Part shown: piece after piece, positions 47,385-56,394 of the stretch
How the letters are laid out: every line of letters starts with the position of its first letter
How positions within the stretch are numbered: the stretch's first letter is position 1
Origin: Aurantiacibacter xanthus
GTDB taxonomy: Bacteria; Pseudomonadota; Alphaproteobacteria; Sphingomonadales; Sphingomonadaceae
Assembly (NCBI RefSeq): GCF_003584015.1
Contig: NZ_QXFM01000057.1
Span: forward strand, 18,649 to 82,648
Reading direction: 5' to 3'
Length of the DNA: 64,000 bases
Position numbers and translations under genes: made by a program
The notes under the pieces: model-generated
What the model was told of the DNA's origin: nothing
Seen by the model: only the letters and a program-made list of their open reading frames with translations
Database searches by the model: none

Positions 47385-47960
47385 TTAGCCCGGCCGGATA
47401 TAATCGTCTGCCGCCTCGATATCGCGGATCTTCCTCGCAGGAATACCGGCAATCAGCGAGCGATCCGGAAACGATTTCGTGACGACCGAGCACGCCGCAA
47501 CAACACTGTGATCGCCGATAGAGACACCGGGCAAAACGGTTACGTTGCTCGCCAGCCAGACGTTGCGGCCGATCGAAATGCTATCGACTCTGGGCCCCGC
47601 GCCTTGGTCAATCTCATGGTAGTTTGTGTCTGCGATTCTGGTGTTGTTGCCGATGAAGCAATAGGGGCCGATCTCGACGGACTTCCAGACGTCGATTTCC
47701 ACGCCATCATTGATGAAGCACTTTTCACCGATCTCGAAGCGCGCGTCGCCTCGAACGGCTATGGATGTCCTGCGCGAAGTCGTCCGAAAAAGAACCCTGT
47801 TGCCGATCTTTACGGAACCCTTGGACCATATGCGTGGCGCAGGCCCTGCAACAACAACGCGGCCCTCGCAGTCAACTCCGCGCCACCGCAATTTCCAGGT
47901 GATCAGCAAGCCCTTCACATAACGCAAAATTTGCGACTTCGAAGGCACGGATCGGAGCAT
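47385..47960 (-). CDS. Hexapeptide-repeat acyltransferase (left-handed beta-helix)
   Basis: A 191-residue protein with repeated hexads ('IGEKCFINDGVEID', 'IGPYCFIGNNTRIAD', 'IGRNVWLASNVTVLPGVSIGDHSVVAACSVV') and the closing 'AGIPARKIRDI', typical of WbbJ/NodL-type O-acetyltransferases. It likely acetylates a polysaccharide sugar. GC content is lower than neighbours. It is convergent with the lasso exporter; a role in lasso acetylation cannot be excluded but the opposite strand and EPS context favour polysaccharide. Confidence 0.83.
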   Translation of the reverse strand: MLRSVPSKSQILRYVKGLLITWKLRWRGVDCEGRVVVAGPAPRIWSKGSVKIGNRVLFRTTSRRTSIAVRGDARFEIGEKCFINDGVEIDVWKSVEIGPYCFIGNNTRIADTNYHEIDQGAGPRVDSISIGRNVWLASNVTVLPGVSIGDHSVVAACSVVTKSFPDRSLIAGIPARKIRDIEAADDYIRPG

Positions 47961-48026
47961 GGTACGAGATTACAAGCGCCACTTGCGATTGTCCAATTAT
48001 CTTGGAGACGTACAATAGGCCAAACG

Positions 48027-48842
48027 TCAGTTGCAGCCTTGCCGGCTCGCGAAATCCACTGAAAACGCGATGCAATCGACCGTCATAACGGTGGGCATTT
48101 CCGCCGGATCAAACGGGCCGACCCACGAGGCCAACTTCTGCGAACCCCACAGCGATACCATCAACTTCTGTTTCGTGATCGGCAACGGCAGCCCCTCGCC
48201 CGTGGCCTCGTGAACCATCTGCCCATCGACATACCAGCGGATGTATCCGGGTTGCCAGTCGAACCCGTAGACATGCTCTTGCGCGGTCGCATCGAAGCCC
48301 AATTGGTGGATGTATGAGACCTTCTTGCTGTCGCGGAAATAGGTCAGCATGACTTCGCGCGGCTTGGCGCCGAGAATCTCGATATCGATCTCGTCCCAGG
48401 GGTCTCCGAAATGCGGTCCGGTATAGGTGAAGAAGCCGGATACGGTGCCGCTGGCAGGAGCGGCCCGCATTTTCACCTCGTAGTAGCCATGGCCGTATTT
48501 CTGCCGACCCTGCAACTCCGCGCCGGAAAACTCGGCCAGGTCGGTCTGGTTGCGGTCGAGCGTCAGGTGCAGCTTGCCATCCGCGCGCACCTGCGAGCGG
48601 CGCCAGTCGTTGACGGCCCAGTCCCCGTTCCGCCAGCCATCGGACACCGCCCAAATGCGGCTGTTGAGCGTGTCGAAACGATCGATGAACGGCGCGCCAC
48701 CTTCGATGCGAGCCTGCGTGGTCGCATTGGTCGGCGCAGCAGCAGCCGACTGCTCCGCCGTACGGCTGTCTGCCACCGCGACGAGCGAAACAAAGGCAGC
48801 TCCTCCGAACGCCGTGGTTGCAAGCATCGCAGGGTAATTCAT
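48027..48842 (-). CDS. Secreted family 16 glycoside hydrolase (ExoK/ExsH-like glycanase)
   Basis: A 271-residue protein with an N-terminal hydrophobic export segment. WDEIDIEILG holds the GH16 catalytic pair (Glu151 nucleophile, Glu155 acid/base), preceded by 'YGHGYYEVKMRAAPASGTVSGFFTYTG' and followed by 'FDWQPGYIRWYVDGQ'. It probably trims the exopolysaccharide to lower its chain length, as ExoK does for succinoglycan. It sits between the acyltransferase and the polymerase gene on the same strand. Confidence 0.9.
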   Translation of the reverse strand: MNYPAMLATTAFGGAAFVSLVAVADSRTAEQSAAAAPTNATTQARIEGGAPFIDRFDTLNSRIWAVSDGWRNGDWAVNDWRRSQVRADGKLHLTLDRNQTDLAEFSGAELQGRQKYGHGYYEVKMRAAPASGTVSGFFTYTGPHFGDPWDEIDIEILGAKPREVMLTYFRDSKKVSYIHQLGFDATAQEHVYGFDWQPGYIRWYVDGQMVHEATGEGLPLPITKQKLMVSLWGSQKLASWVGPFDPAEMPTVMTVDCIAFSVDFASRQGCN

Positions 48843-48890
48843 GGCGGCGGGATTGAAGGAACGGGGGCGGATGTCAAATCTGCCGGCCTG

Positions 48891-50216
48891 TCACGCGACC
48901 GGATGCCCCCGCCGCACGCCCAGCCGCCATGCGCCTCTGCGCGAGGGGGCAGACCGCGAATCGCCAAGGTCATCCCGCCGCATCCCGACCGCGAACAGCG
49001 CGTACATCGTAACGGTGGTAAAATGCATGCTATCGAAGCCGATCACCTCAAACGGCATTTTCACCGCGAAGTAGAAACACAAGGTGAAGGCAAGAATGCT
49101 CTCCAGGCTGGCCAGCCTCATCGTCTTGGCCAGGAGCATCGTCACACCTGTCGCGGCCATGATCGCAGCGACACCAAGGCCGACATACCCCAGGTGAACG
49201 AGGATCTCCTTTATGGTGTTGTGAAAGTTGAAGCCCTGATGGCTCGCAATTCCCATCATGTCCCACAGGTAACGCGCATCGACGCTGTCCTTGAGCCAGA
49301 AGGCACCGTAGCCGAGGCCAAGCCAGGGCCGCTCGGCAATCAGATGGTCGCCGAAGGCCCAAAGCTCGGTCCGCCCCGTAAGACCCGCATCCTTGCCGCT
49401 GGCGTTGAGGACGAGGTCGAATATGGGTTGCAGCCACCATTGCTGGGTGAGCAGGGCAAGCACAGCCGCAATGGTCGCGCCGACAAAGATTCCGCCGCGC
49501 ACCTGCCGTTCGAACCGTTCGGAAAAGAGCCAGGCGATCAGGCATGCCGATGCCATGATGGTGGCGATCAGCGCGCCGGTGGCCCGGCTCGAAACCAGCA
49601 GCCAGCCCAGAATCGGGAACAGCCCGCAGGCGGCCAGGCCTGCAATCCGCCGGTTGCTCTTGAACATCGCACGGACGAACACGATCGTAACCAATGTCGC
49701 CACACCGGCCATATCGCCCGAAGCGTTCTTCGAGCCCGCCAGACCGGCATAGGCATCGCCCGCACCCTCCCCCCATTCGACCCAGCGGCCGAACAGAGCG
49801 CTCGCCACCGAATAGATCGAAAAGGCCAGAAAATGGCCGTTCAGATAGGCTGAACGATAGACGCCGCCGCCAACGATAATGCCCGCGAAGGCCGTAACGG
49901 TATAGAGTGACGCATACCTGATGGTCGTGGCCGGCACGTCGGACCACAGCGCGGACAGCAATGCCATAGCTGGCAGCAGAAACAGCGGCCAGCATTCCAG
50001 CACCATGCCGGGGAGCCGTTCCCACCGGAACAGGCAAAAGGCACAGACCGCCCCGAACACGACCACGACAGCCAGCGGCCCGATCAGCAGGTTGAACAGG
50101 ATCGCAGCGAAGACCGCGCCCACGATCAGGATGTCGAACCAGCGTGAGCGGCGGTTTATCGCGAACTCAGGCCGACGCGCGCCAGCCCGTCCCATTGGCA
50201 TCGGATGCGCGGCCAT
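48891..50216 (-). CDS. O-antigen ligase/polysaccharide polymerase-like protein (ExoQ/Wzy type)
   Basis: About 441 residues with ten or more hydrophobic helices and a large periplasmic loop carrying 'GLTGRTELWAFGDHLIAERPWLGLGYGAFW' and 'HNTIKEILVHLGYVG', the Wzy_C signature (Gly-Arg-x-x-x-Trp, then Pro-x-x-Gly-x-Gly and a His). It likely polymerises repeat units at the inner membrane. The start is set at the ATG 50216. Co-directional with the Wza-like exporter gene upstream. Confidence 0.88.
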   Translation of the reverse strand: MAAHPMPMGRAGARRPEFAINRRSRWFDILIVGAVFAAILFNLLIGPLAVVVVFGAVCAFCLFRWERLPGMVLECWPLFLLPAMALLSALWSDVPATTIRYASLYTVTAFAGIIVGGGVYRSAYLNGHFLAFSIYSVASALFGRWVEWGEGAGDAYAGLAGSKNASGDMAGVATLVTIVFVRAMFKSNRRIAGLAACGLFPILGWLLVSSRATGALIATIMASACLIAWLFSERFERQVRGGIFVGATIAAVLALLTQQWWLQPIFDLVLNASGKDAGLTGRTELWAFGDHLIAERPWLGLGYGAFWLKDSVDARYLWDMMGIASHQGFNFHNTIKEILVHLGYVGLGVAAIMAATGVTMLLAKTMRLASLESILAFTLCFYFAVKMPFEVIGFDSMHFTTVTMYALFAVGMRRDDLGDSRSAPSRRGAWRLGVRRGHPVA

Positions 50217-50258
50217 CAAACTGCCTGGCTCTTTCTCGCACCCATTCGAAAACCGGCC

Positions 50259-50831
50259 TTAGAAGAACCGCTCACCCACACGAATCGTGTCGCCAGGCTG
50301 GATGTAAACAGGCCGGCCACCGTCGAGATCGTAGGTATATTCGCGATCGTCACCGGCGCGGCGGATGAAAACCCGCTTGCGGTCGGCGCGATAGGTGAAC
50401 CCGCCTGCCACGGCCACGGCCTGCATCGCGGTCAGCTCCGGCTTGAAGGTGAACTCGCCCGAATTGCTGACCTCGCCGAGCACATAGAAAGGCCGGTAGT
50501 TCAGCACTTCCACGTTAACACGCGGATCGTTGAGATAGCCGCTCGACAACTCGGTGGTCAGCATCTGCGACAGTTCGGCGACCGATTTGCCGGCGGCGGG
50601 AACGTCGCCCAGCAGCGGGAACGAGATATCGCCCGCCGAGGTGACGATATATTCCTTGCTCAGCGCCTCTTCGCCAAACACCGTGATACGAAGCTGGTCA
50701 GCCGGAGCAATCGCATAGGTCGGCACCGCATAGGGGTTGGGTGCAGCAGGCGGGAGGCTCGAGGCACAACCGCTCAGCAAGGCCACTCCAACAAGGCCGG
50801 GAAGGGCCACCGCTTTTAGCCAATTTCGCAT
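50259..50831 (-). CDS. Polysaccharide export outer-membrane lipoprotein (Wza/GumB/ExoF-like)
   Basis: A 190-residue lipoprotein: signal peptide with lipobox LLSGCASS. 'YAIAPADQLRITVFGEEALS' is the poly_export domain start, followed by an SLBB-type region 'RPFYVLGEVSNSGEF' and 'YIQPGDTIRVGERFF'. It forms the outer-membrane export channel or its periplasmic part. It is short, like GumB. It works with the ExoP-like protein encoded at 58986-61142. Confidence 0.92.
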   Translation of the reverse strand: MRNWLKAVALPGLVGVALLSGCASSLPPAAPNPYAVPTYAIAPADQLRITVFGEEALSKEYIVTSAGDISFPLLGDVPAAGKSVAELSQMLTTELSSGYLNDPRVNVEVLNYRPFYVLGEVSNSGEFTFKPELTAMQAVAVAGGFTYRADRKRVFIRRAGDDREYTYDLDGGRPVYIQPGDTIRVGERFF

Positions 50832-50969
50832 GTGATCCTCACTATTTCCGGTCGCGCGCGACCATCCAGCGGACCGGCAATAGGGAAGTCTTTTTGTTCC
50901 GGCAAGTTGTCTGCGCCTCGCTCGGGCGCTCAGGGTGTGCGGCCTTCCGCCTGCGGCATCGCCCTGCGC

Positions 50970-51944
50970 TCAGGCAGCGCCTCCCGAAAGGCGTTTGCGC
51001 CAGCGACCGGCCAAAGCCGAAAGCGGCATCATGAAATGCCGGACCGCCGCCGGATTGCCCAGCAACACCGTGATCGCGGAGCCGATCTGCCGCTGCTTCA
51101 GCGCCTCGACCGCCTGCGTGAACGCCACCGCCTGCTCGACCGAACGGAAGCGCTGACGGTAAGCGGGAGTGAGGCGCCCCCTGCGCTCGATATCGATGCG
51201 CAGTTCGCGCTCGGACGCGAGGATGCGTCGGGCATTGGCCAGCGACAGCCGGTGCGAGATCGAGCTGGCGTGCTTGCGATAGCGATAGCCCGCAAGGGGC
51301 AGGAGCCGGTACTCGGCCCCGCCCAGCAGCAGTTGCACGATCAGTTCGTCATCCTCGCCGATCCGCAGATCCTTGCGATAGCGATGCTTGCCGCCGGCAA
51401 ACAGCGATGCGCGGATAATCGGCTTGAGAAAGCCCAGATTCGGCAGCTTGCCGAACATCACGCCATGGCGAAAATAGGTGTCGAGATCAATCACACCGCC
51501 ATCGCTCAACCCGCTCCCGGCGAGAAACCGCGTGGTCGGCACATTCTCGCCGAAGATCGTCAGGTCGTCGGCGACCATGTCGGCATGGTGGCGCTCGCCC
51601 AGCGCAATCATCTCGGCAAAACGGCCGGGTTCGAGCACATCATCGCTGTCGAGCACCGCGTACCAGCGCCCGCGCATCTGCTCGATGGCGACATTGCGCG
51701 CGCCGCCCGGCCCCTGATTCTCCGGCGTCTGGAACACCCGCACCCGCGAATCGGCTGCGGCGCGCTGCTGTGCGTAGGCGAAGCTCTCGTCGGACCCGTG
51801 GTCGTCGACGACCAGCACCTCGACCGAAACCCCGCGCTGCTGCAAGGCGCTGTCGATCGCCTCGGCCAGATAGGGCATGGCGTTGTAGCAGGCGATCGCG
51901 ACGGATACGTCTGGCTGGCTGGAAGGATCGCTTGGAATGGTCAC
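50970..51944 (-). CDS. Family 2 glycosyltransferase
   Basis: A 324-residue GT-A enzyme: 'VSVAIACYNAMPYLAEAIDSAL', 'EVLVVDDHGSDES' (first Asp pair), 'GPGGARNVAIEQ', 'YAVLDSDDVLEPGRF' (Asp-x-Asp) and 'LRIGEDDELIVQLLLGG' (catalytic acid). It probably adds one sugar of the repeat unit. The start is GTG at 51944. It is a paralogue of the enzyme at 57638-58615; both share 'GFLKP(I/V)(I/V)R' in the acceptor half. Confidence 0.88.
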   Translation of the reverse strand: MTIPSDPSSQPDVSVAIACYNAMPYLAEAIDSALQQRGVSVEVLVVDDHGSDESFAYAQQRAAADSRVRVFQTPENQGPGGARNVAIEQMRGRWYAVLDSDDVLEPGRFAEMIALGERHHADMVADDLTIFGENVPTTRFLAGSGLSDGGVIDLDTYFRHGVMFGKLPNLGFLKPIIRASLFAGGKHRYRKDLRIGEDDELIVQLLLGGAEYRLLPLAGYRYRKHASSISHRLSLANARRILASERELRIDIERRGRLTPAYRQRFRSVEQAVAFTQAVEALKQRQIGSAITVLLGNPAAVRHFMMPLSALAGRWRKRLSGGAA

Positions 51945-52019
51945 CGCTTGCCTATTCTACCGAAAACAAGGCTCAGATTTAGACTGACAAGCCATCGCCG
52001 AGAAGACATATCGCCCTCC

Positions 52020-52763
52020 ATGAACTTGCTCAACCCGTTCCGCACCAGGCGGCCCCGCACCGCGGATGGCGAGCGAATCTATGCCGTGGGGGACGTGCAC
52101 GGGCGAGCCGATCTGCTGGTGGAACTCATGCGGCTGGTGATCGACCACTACCCGGCCATGCGGCCGCCGCCCAGCCGCGTCACATTGCTGTTCCTCGGCG
52201 ACATCATCGATCGCGGGCCTGACAGCGCCGCCTGCCTGCGCATGATCCGCGATCTGTGCGAAGCCGAGGGTGCGCGCATGCTGCTCGGCAATCACGAGGA
52301 CATGATGCTGGCCTCGCTTGACGGCGACCCGGAGGCGCAGGCCGCCTGGCTGCGCAACGGCGGGCTGGCCACCTTGCACAGCTATGGCATCGCGCCGCCC
52401 AGCGCCGACGAGGACTCGTTCGACTTTGGCGAACGCCTGACGCGCGGGATTCCGCAGCAGCATGTCGCCTTTCTCCGCTCGCTGGAGACATCCTATCGCA
52501 GCGGCTCCTACTTTTTCGCCCACGCGGGCGTCAGGCCGGGTGTGCCGTTGCACAAGCAGGCACCCGAAGACCTCTACTCGATCCGCTCGGAATTCACCGA
52601 ATCGGACGCCTGGCACGGCGCGGTGATCGTGCATGGCCATTCGATCGTCGATGCGGTGGAGATGCGCCCCAATCGGATCGGCTGCGACACCGGCGCCTAT
52701 GCCAGCGGGCGACTCTCGTGCGTCTGCTTGCAGGACGATTTGCAGTCGGTGCTGCAAACCTGA
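52020..52763 (+). CDS. Metallophosphoesterase (serine/threonine phosphatase / Ap4A hydrolase-like)
   Basis: A 247-residue protein with YAVGDVHGRADLL, LFLGDIIDRGPDS and LLGNHEDMML (Asp-x-His, Gly-Asp-x2-Asp-Arg-Gly, Gly-Asn-His-Glu metal-site motifs), plus 'FAHAGVRPGVPL' and 'IVHGHSIVDAV' histidines. It dephosphorylates proteins or cleaves diadenosine polyphosphates. It could reverse tyrosine-kinase control of EPS, but that is only suggested by position. It is convergent with the cell-wall hydrolase. Confidence 0.85.
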   Translation: MNLLNPFRTRRPRTADGERIYAVGDVHGRADLLVELMRLVIDHYPAMRPPPSRVTLLFLGDIIDRGPDSAACLRMIRDLCEAEGARMLLGNHEDMMLASLDGDPEAQAAWLRNGGLATLHSYGIAPPSADEDSFDFGERLTRGIPQQHVAFLRSLETSYRSGSYFFAHAGVRPGVPLHKQAPEDLYSIRSEFTESDAWHGAVIVHGHSIVDAVEMRPNRIGCDTGAYASGRLSCVCLQDDLQSVLQT

Positions 52764-52767
52764 GCCG

Positions 52768-54000
52768 TCACAGCGCGACCAGCGCCAGACTGGCTGCCTG
52801 CTCGGAACCCGCGATGCAGCGCGCGGTGCCGGTGCGCGGCCATTTCGCGCAGTTCCAGTAGACCTGCTGCGTGCGGTCCCGCAGCGTCTGCACATAGATG
52901 AGATCGGGCGGCATCGAGGCCAGCCCTGCACTGTCGAGCTGCCAGGGCCGCTCACTTCCCGCTGCCCAGCCGACCACACGGCATTCCGCCTTGCCCTCGC
53001 AAGCGGCAACGGCATCGAGCGCCCAGCGGCCCGGTGTGGCCTCCGCAGCCAGCATTTGCACCACGGGGCGCGCATAGGCGACCGCCGGCTTCACGCTCGC
53101 TGCCGCAGCGGGAGCCTGTCCGGCGGCGACCAGATCGGCAAACACCGACGGATCGACGACCAGATCCTTGCCCTCGGGTGGTGCCTCGCCCAGCGCGTGG
53201 TTGGGATCGAACGCCGCCAGCTGGCCGATCTGAGGCTCGGTTGTCGCCACCGGGCCGCGGAAGGCAGGGGCCGTGCCCCACAGGCCCTTCCAGCGGAAGA
53301 ACAGGTGCGTCTTCACCGCGGTCAGCTTGTCGAGGTTCTCGCTCCAGTACGGCACCACCCAGTCGGTGTGATAGTGCGTGGCCCAGCCAACGCGCTCATC
53401 GACATCCTTGCCGAGCATTTTCACGGCAAGCGCCTTGGCCCGCGTGACCGCCGCCTCCGATGGCCGCCACCGCTGCATCGAGCCATCGCAAGTGAAGCTG
53501 AACTGGCAGCCGGTCGCCCGTTCCGCGCCCTGAAACACCACCCCGCATACCGTGTTGGGCCAGGCCGGATGGCGCACGCGGTTGAGCACCACCTGCATCA
53601 CCGGTCGCTGGTCATCCGCCGAGCCGCCCGCCTCATAGAGGCCCGCGATGGCGAGGCAGGTGATGGCGCGATCGCGGTCGGCCCCGGTCAGGCGCGAGTT
53701 GAACGGCGCGGCAGCCGCGCTGCGCAAGGTGGTGAAAGGGCGGGAAGCGTTGATTTCCTTGGCGGTCTTCGCTTCGATCGGCATCAGCTTGTCGGCCGAG
53801 AACTCTTCCGCATCGTGGACGATCTTTTGCAGCGGCGGCGCCGCAGGGTTGGCGGGGGCGGCATCCTGCCCCCCGCTGTCTTCCCACCAGGCCGTGTCGG
53901 GCAAGTCGACGCCACGAGCAGCCACCAGCGCCACGGCAATCGCCAGCAGCATTACGACGAACGCCCCTGCTGCCATGATCGATCGGTGACTTATAACCAT
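52768..54000 (-). CDS. SleB-like cell wall hydrolase
   Basis: A 410-residue protein with a single N-terminal membrane span (about 9-28). The SleB/Hydrolase_2 domain (about 110-225) includes ITCLAIAGLYEAGGS with the catalytic Glu, 'VMQVVLNRVRHPAWPNTVCGVVFQG', and 'CQFSFTCDG'. It cuts peptidoglycan. The C-terminal half has a Pro/Ala linker and a Cys-containing region of unknown role. It is divergent from the spike-like genes, which raises the possibility of a phage/GTA link, although such hydrolases are common in alphaproteobacterial chromosomes. Confidence 0.83.
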   Translation of the reverse strand: MVISHRSIMAAGAFVVMLLAIAVALVAARGVDLPDTAWWEDSGGQDAAPANPAAPPLQKIVHDAEEFSADKLMPIEAKTAKEINASRPFTTLRSAAAAPFNSRLTGADRDRAITCLAIAGLYEAGGSADDQRPVMQVVLNRVRHPAWPNTVCGVVFQGAERATGCQFSFTCDGSMQRWRPSEAAVTRAKALAVKMLGKDVDERVGWATHYHTDWVVPYWSENLDKLTAVKTHLFFRWKGLWGTAPAFRGPVATTEPQIGQLAAFDPNHALGEAPPEGKDLVVDPSVFADLVAAGQAPAAAASVKPAVAYARPVVQMLAAEATPGRWALDAVAACEGKAECRVVGWAAGSERPWQLDSAGLASMPPDLIYVQTLRDRTQQVYWNCAKWPRTGTARCIAGSEQAASLALVAL

Positions 54001-54073
54001 ATCGGTAAAATAACTTTCCTACATGAACCGTGTCTGACTAGCGTTTCCCGCGAATCAACCACAGGAGTTTACC

Positions 54074-54337
54074 ATGGACCGCTTCAAGAACAGCAGCGAC
54101 TCGGTTTCGGATCCCGCGCGGTCTCTCGCGGCCATCAGCGCAACCTCGCCTGCGCCCCTTAATAGCGCACCCAAGGCAATTTTCATCGGCAGTGGTGGCG
54201 ATGTCTCGATTCGAGCCATCGACGACGAGAGCGCGGTAACGCTCCGCAACGTCCCTTCGGGCACGATTCTGCCGATTCGCGCCGCACAGCTTGATCCGGC
54301 ACTTACCACCGCACGCGATATCGTGGGGCTTTATTGA
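54074..54337 (+). CDS. GTA head-spike base-like protein (Rcc01079 family)
   Basis: An 87-residue protein. The pattern 'APKAIFIGSGGDVSIRA', then 'GTILPIRAAQL', then a C-terminal 'TARDIVGLY' matches the small spike-base proteins typified by Rhodobacter Rcc01079, a head-spike component of the RcGTA gene transfer agent. The family match is from memory of the pattern. CAGGAG precedes the ATG. Its stop overlaps the start of the next gene by one base (TGATG). No other phage head or tail genes are adjacent. Confidence 0.7.
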   Translation: MDRFKNSSDSVSDPARSLAAISATSPAPLNSAPKAIFIGSGGDVSIRAIDDESAVTLRNVPSGTILPIRAAQLDPALTTARDIVGLY

Positions 54338-55347
54338 TGCGCAATGCCCTCGCTCTGGACCTGACCTCGATCAGGCCGGTCGCAGCCGCCGGCGATCTTC
54401 CGCCGCCCGATGCCACCGCCCCCACACTCTCCGGCCCCGCCAACAGCGCCGATGGCACCAGCGCGATGACCGGCTCCATCGACACGAACGAAGGGACAGG
54501 GACGCTGTTCTGGTATCTTTCGGCCAGCGCCGCGCCGCCGGACGCAGGCGATCTTATGTCCGGCACCGGCGCGGTGATCGCGGGATCGCAGCCCGTCACC
54601 GCAGCCGGAGTGCAGACTATCGCCGCCAGCGGTCTCGCGCCCGGAACGGCGTACTACACCCATTTCCTGCACCGTGATGCCGCAGGCAACAGCAGCGCCA
54701 TCGCTTCGGCAGACGGGTTCACGACCGAGGCCATCACCCCGGCCTCGTCGCGGGAATTCTGCGATGTCGCCGCAAACGCCGCAGACCGATCGACCTACAC
54801 TTTCCCCGCCATGAGCATCGGTGCGCCGTCCGCCACGCGCTACGTTGTCGTCTGCCTCGCCTGGCGTGCGGTCGAAAGCTGGCGGCGGGTGAATAGCGTG
54901 AGCATCGGCGGGGTCAGCGCCATGCGCGCCGTCGAGACCCGAGACACCGGCGGCGGGAACCTGTCTGTGGCGGAGATCTGGGCGGCGCACGTGCCGGTCG
55001 GATCGGCGGCAGATGTCGTGGTCAGCCTGTCAGATACGGTGGTTCGTCTGGGCGCGGCGACCTATCGCCTCGAAGGCATTGCCCGAGCGGTGCCCGACCA
55101 CGTCGGCGAGGCCGCCACGCTTTCGGCCGCATCGCATGTGATCGGCGTCCACTTCAACGGAAACCTGCCATGCTCGATCTCCACTGCAAGCGACGATCTC
55201 GCCCCCATGACGCTGGCGATCAGCGCCGGCGACGGTGGTGGTGGCAAAAGCTCCTGGAGAGGACTGACCAAGGATAGCGACCTTGCTATCGAGGCATTGT
55301 CGACCACCTTCAGCCCGATCGCGGTCGCTGCCTGGCACCAGACATGA
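54337..55347 (+). CDS. Putative spike/fibre protein with fibronectin-like repeat
   Basis: About 336 residues, translationally coupled to the spike-base gene. Residues about 25-125 ('APTLSGPANSADG', 'GTGTLFWYLSASAAPPDAGDLMSG', 'GLAPGTAYYTHFLHRDAAGNSS') form a fibronectin-III-like domain seen in alphaproteobacterial phage and GTA fibres. The remaining part is beta-rich with a GGGGKSSW stretch. No signal peptide is seen, so it is not an ordinary secreted protein. In RcGTA the equivalent neighbour (Rcc01080) forms the spike that binds capsule. Here the partner role is inferred. Confidence 0.65.
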   Translation: MRNALALDLTSIRPVAAAGDLPPPDATAPTLSGPANSADGTSAMTGSIDTNEGTGTLFWYLSASAAPPDAGDLMSGTGAVIAGSQPVTAAGVQTIAASGLAPGTAYYTHFLHRDAAGNSSAIASADGFTTEAITPASSREFCDVAANAADRSTYTFPAMSIGAPSATRYVVVCLAWRAVESWRRVNSVSIGGVSAMRAVETRDTGGGNLSVAEIWAAHVPVGSAADVVVSLSDTVVRLGAATYRLEGIARAVPDHVGEAATLSAASHVIGVHFNGNLPCSISTASDDLAPMTLAISAGDGGGGKSSWRGLTKDSDLAIEALSTTFSPIAVAAWHQT

Positions 55348-55389
55348 CCCGCTTGGGCGAACAGCCATACAGTGCAGGACGATGCGCGA

Positions 55390-56394
55390 TCAGGCCCGCG
55401 TCTGGCCCGTGATGGCAGAAGCAAGGCCATAGCGCGGCACGTCCGTGCCTCGGCCAAGCCATTCGCGCAGGAAACCGCCACCCCAACTTGCATGCATCAC
55501 CATCGCCGCCACGCCTGACAACAGCGCCATGCCTGCGCCCGCGCGCATTCCCACAAGCAGCCCGACACCGAGGCAGGCGCTCGCCCAGACGGCGGCGGGC
55601 ACGGCAAAGATCCAGTGCACCAGCGCCAGCGGCAGCGCCGCCACCGCCAGCGCAATCGCCACCGGCGCAAGCTGGCGCGGCTTCATCGCGATGCCATGCC
55701 GCTTCACCGTGCGCGCCCGGCCCGCGCCATAGCGCCAGTATTGCCGCCACAGCGCGCCGAGCGAGCGACGCGGAAAGTAGGTCAGCGCCGCGGCAGGCTC
55801 AAGCCAGATGCGCAGGCCGCGCCCGGTCTGGCGCACGTCGAGTTCGGCGTCCTCGTTGCACGGCATCGTCTCGCAATAGCCGCCCAGCTCGCGGAACGCG
55901 CTCACCCGCATCAGCGCGTGATGCCCGTGGTCGACGAACCGGCCGCTGCCCAGATGCCGGTGCGGCGAACCGCCGGTGCCCAGCACGCTGTTCTGCGCCG
56001 CGGCGATGGCCTTCTGCCAGCCGCGCTCGCCCTCGGTCGCCATCGGCACGACCACCGCATCGGCCCCGTTCGCCGCTGCGCTTGCAAGCAGAATGCCGAC
56101 ATAGCCATCGGGATAGAGGCAATGGGCGTCGATCCGCACCAGCCAGTCCATGCCCTCGCCATAGCGGGCAACCGCGCGGTTGACCCCGGCGCTCTGGATG
56201 CGGTCGGGGTTGGCGAGCAGGACGAGGCGCGGGTCGCTCGCCGCGAGGCGTTCGACGATGGCGGGGCTGGCGTCGGTGCTGCCGCCATCGGCGACGACCA
56301 GCCGGGTGATCGTGGTGTCGCGCAGCATCTGCCGCAGCAAGGCCTCGAGGTGGTCCGCCTCGTTGAGGCAGGGGATGACGGCCAGCACGCTCAT
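55390..56394 (-). CDS. Family 2 glycosyltransferase, ExoA-like
   Basis: A 334-residue protein: 'VLAVIPCLNEADHLEALL', 'LVVADGGSTDAS', 'DWLVRIDAHCLYPDGY' (Asp-x-His) and 'NEDAELDVRQTGRGLRIW', followed by 'YWRYGAGRARTVKRHG'. Two to three hydrophobic helices close the C-terminus. This is the layout of succinoglycan ExoA (beta-1,3-glucosyl type). Its ATG overlaps the stop of the GT gene upstream (ATGA), so they are co-translated. The sugar added is unknown. Confidence 0.87.
   Translation of the reverse strand: MSVLAVIPCLNEADHLEALLRQMLRDTTITRLVVADGGSTDASPAIVERLAASDPRLVLLANPDRIQSAGVNRAVARYGEGMDWLVRIDAHCLYPDGYVGILLASAAANGADAVVVPMATEGERGWQKAIAAAQNSVLGTGGSPHRHLGSGRFVDHGHHALMRVSAFRELGGYCETMPCNEDAELDVRQTGRGLRIWLEPAAALTYFPRRSLGALWRQYWRYGAGRARTVKRHGIAMKPRQLAPVAIALAVAALPLALVHWIFAVPAAVWASACLGVGLLVGMRAGAGMALLSGVAAMVMHASWGGGFLREWLGRGTDVPRYGLASAITGQTRA

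Noticed and set aside
48411..49853. Plus-strand frame of about 480 codons opposite the GH16 and polymerase genes
   Set aside because: Spans two well-supported minus-strand genes and has a charged, low-complexity translation.
52768..55347. A full prophage including the SleB hydrolase and the spike genes
   Set aside because: No capsid, portal, terminase, tail or integrase genes nearby; the hydrolase is on the other strand with its own membrane anchor.
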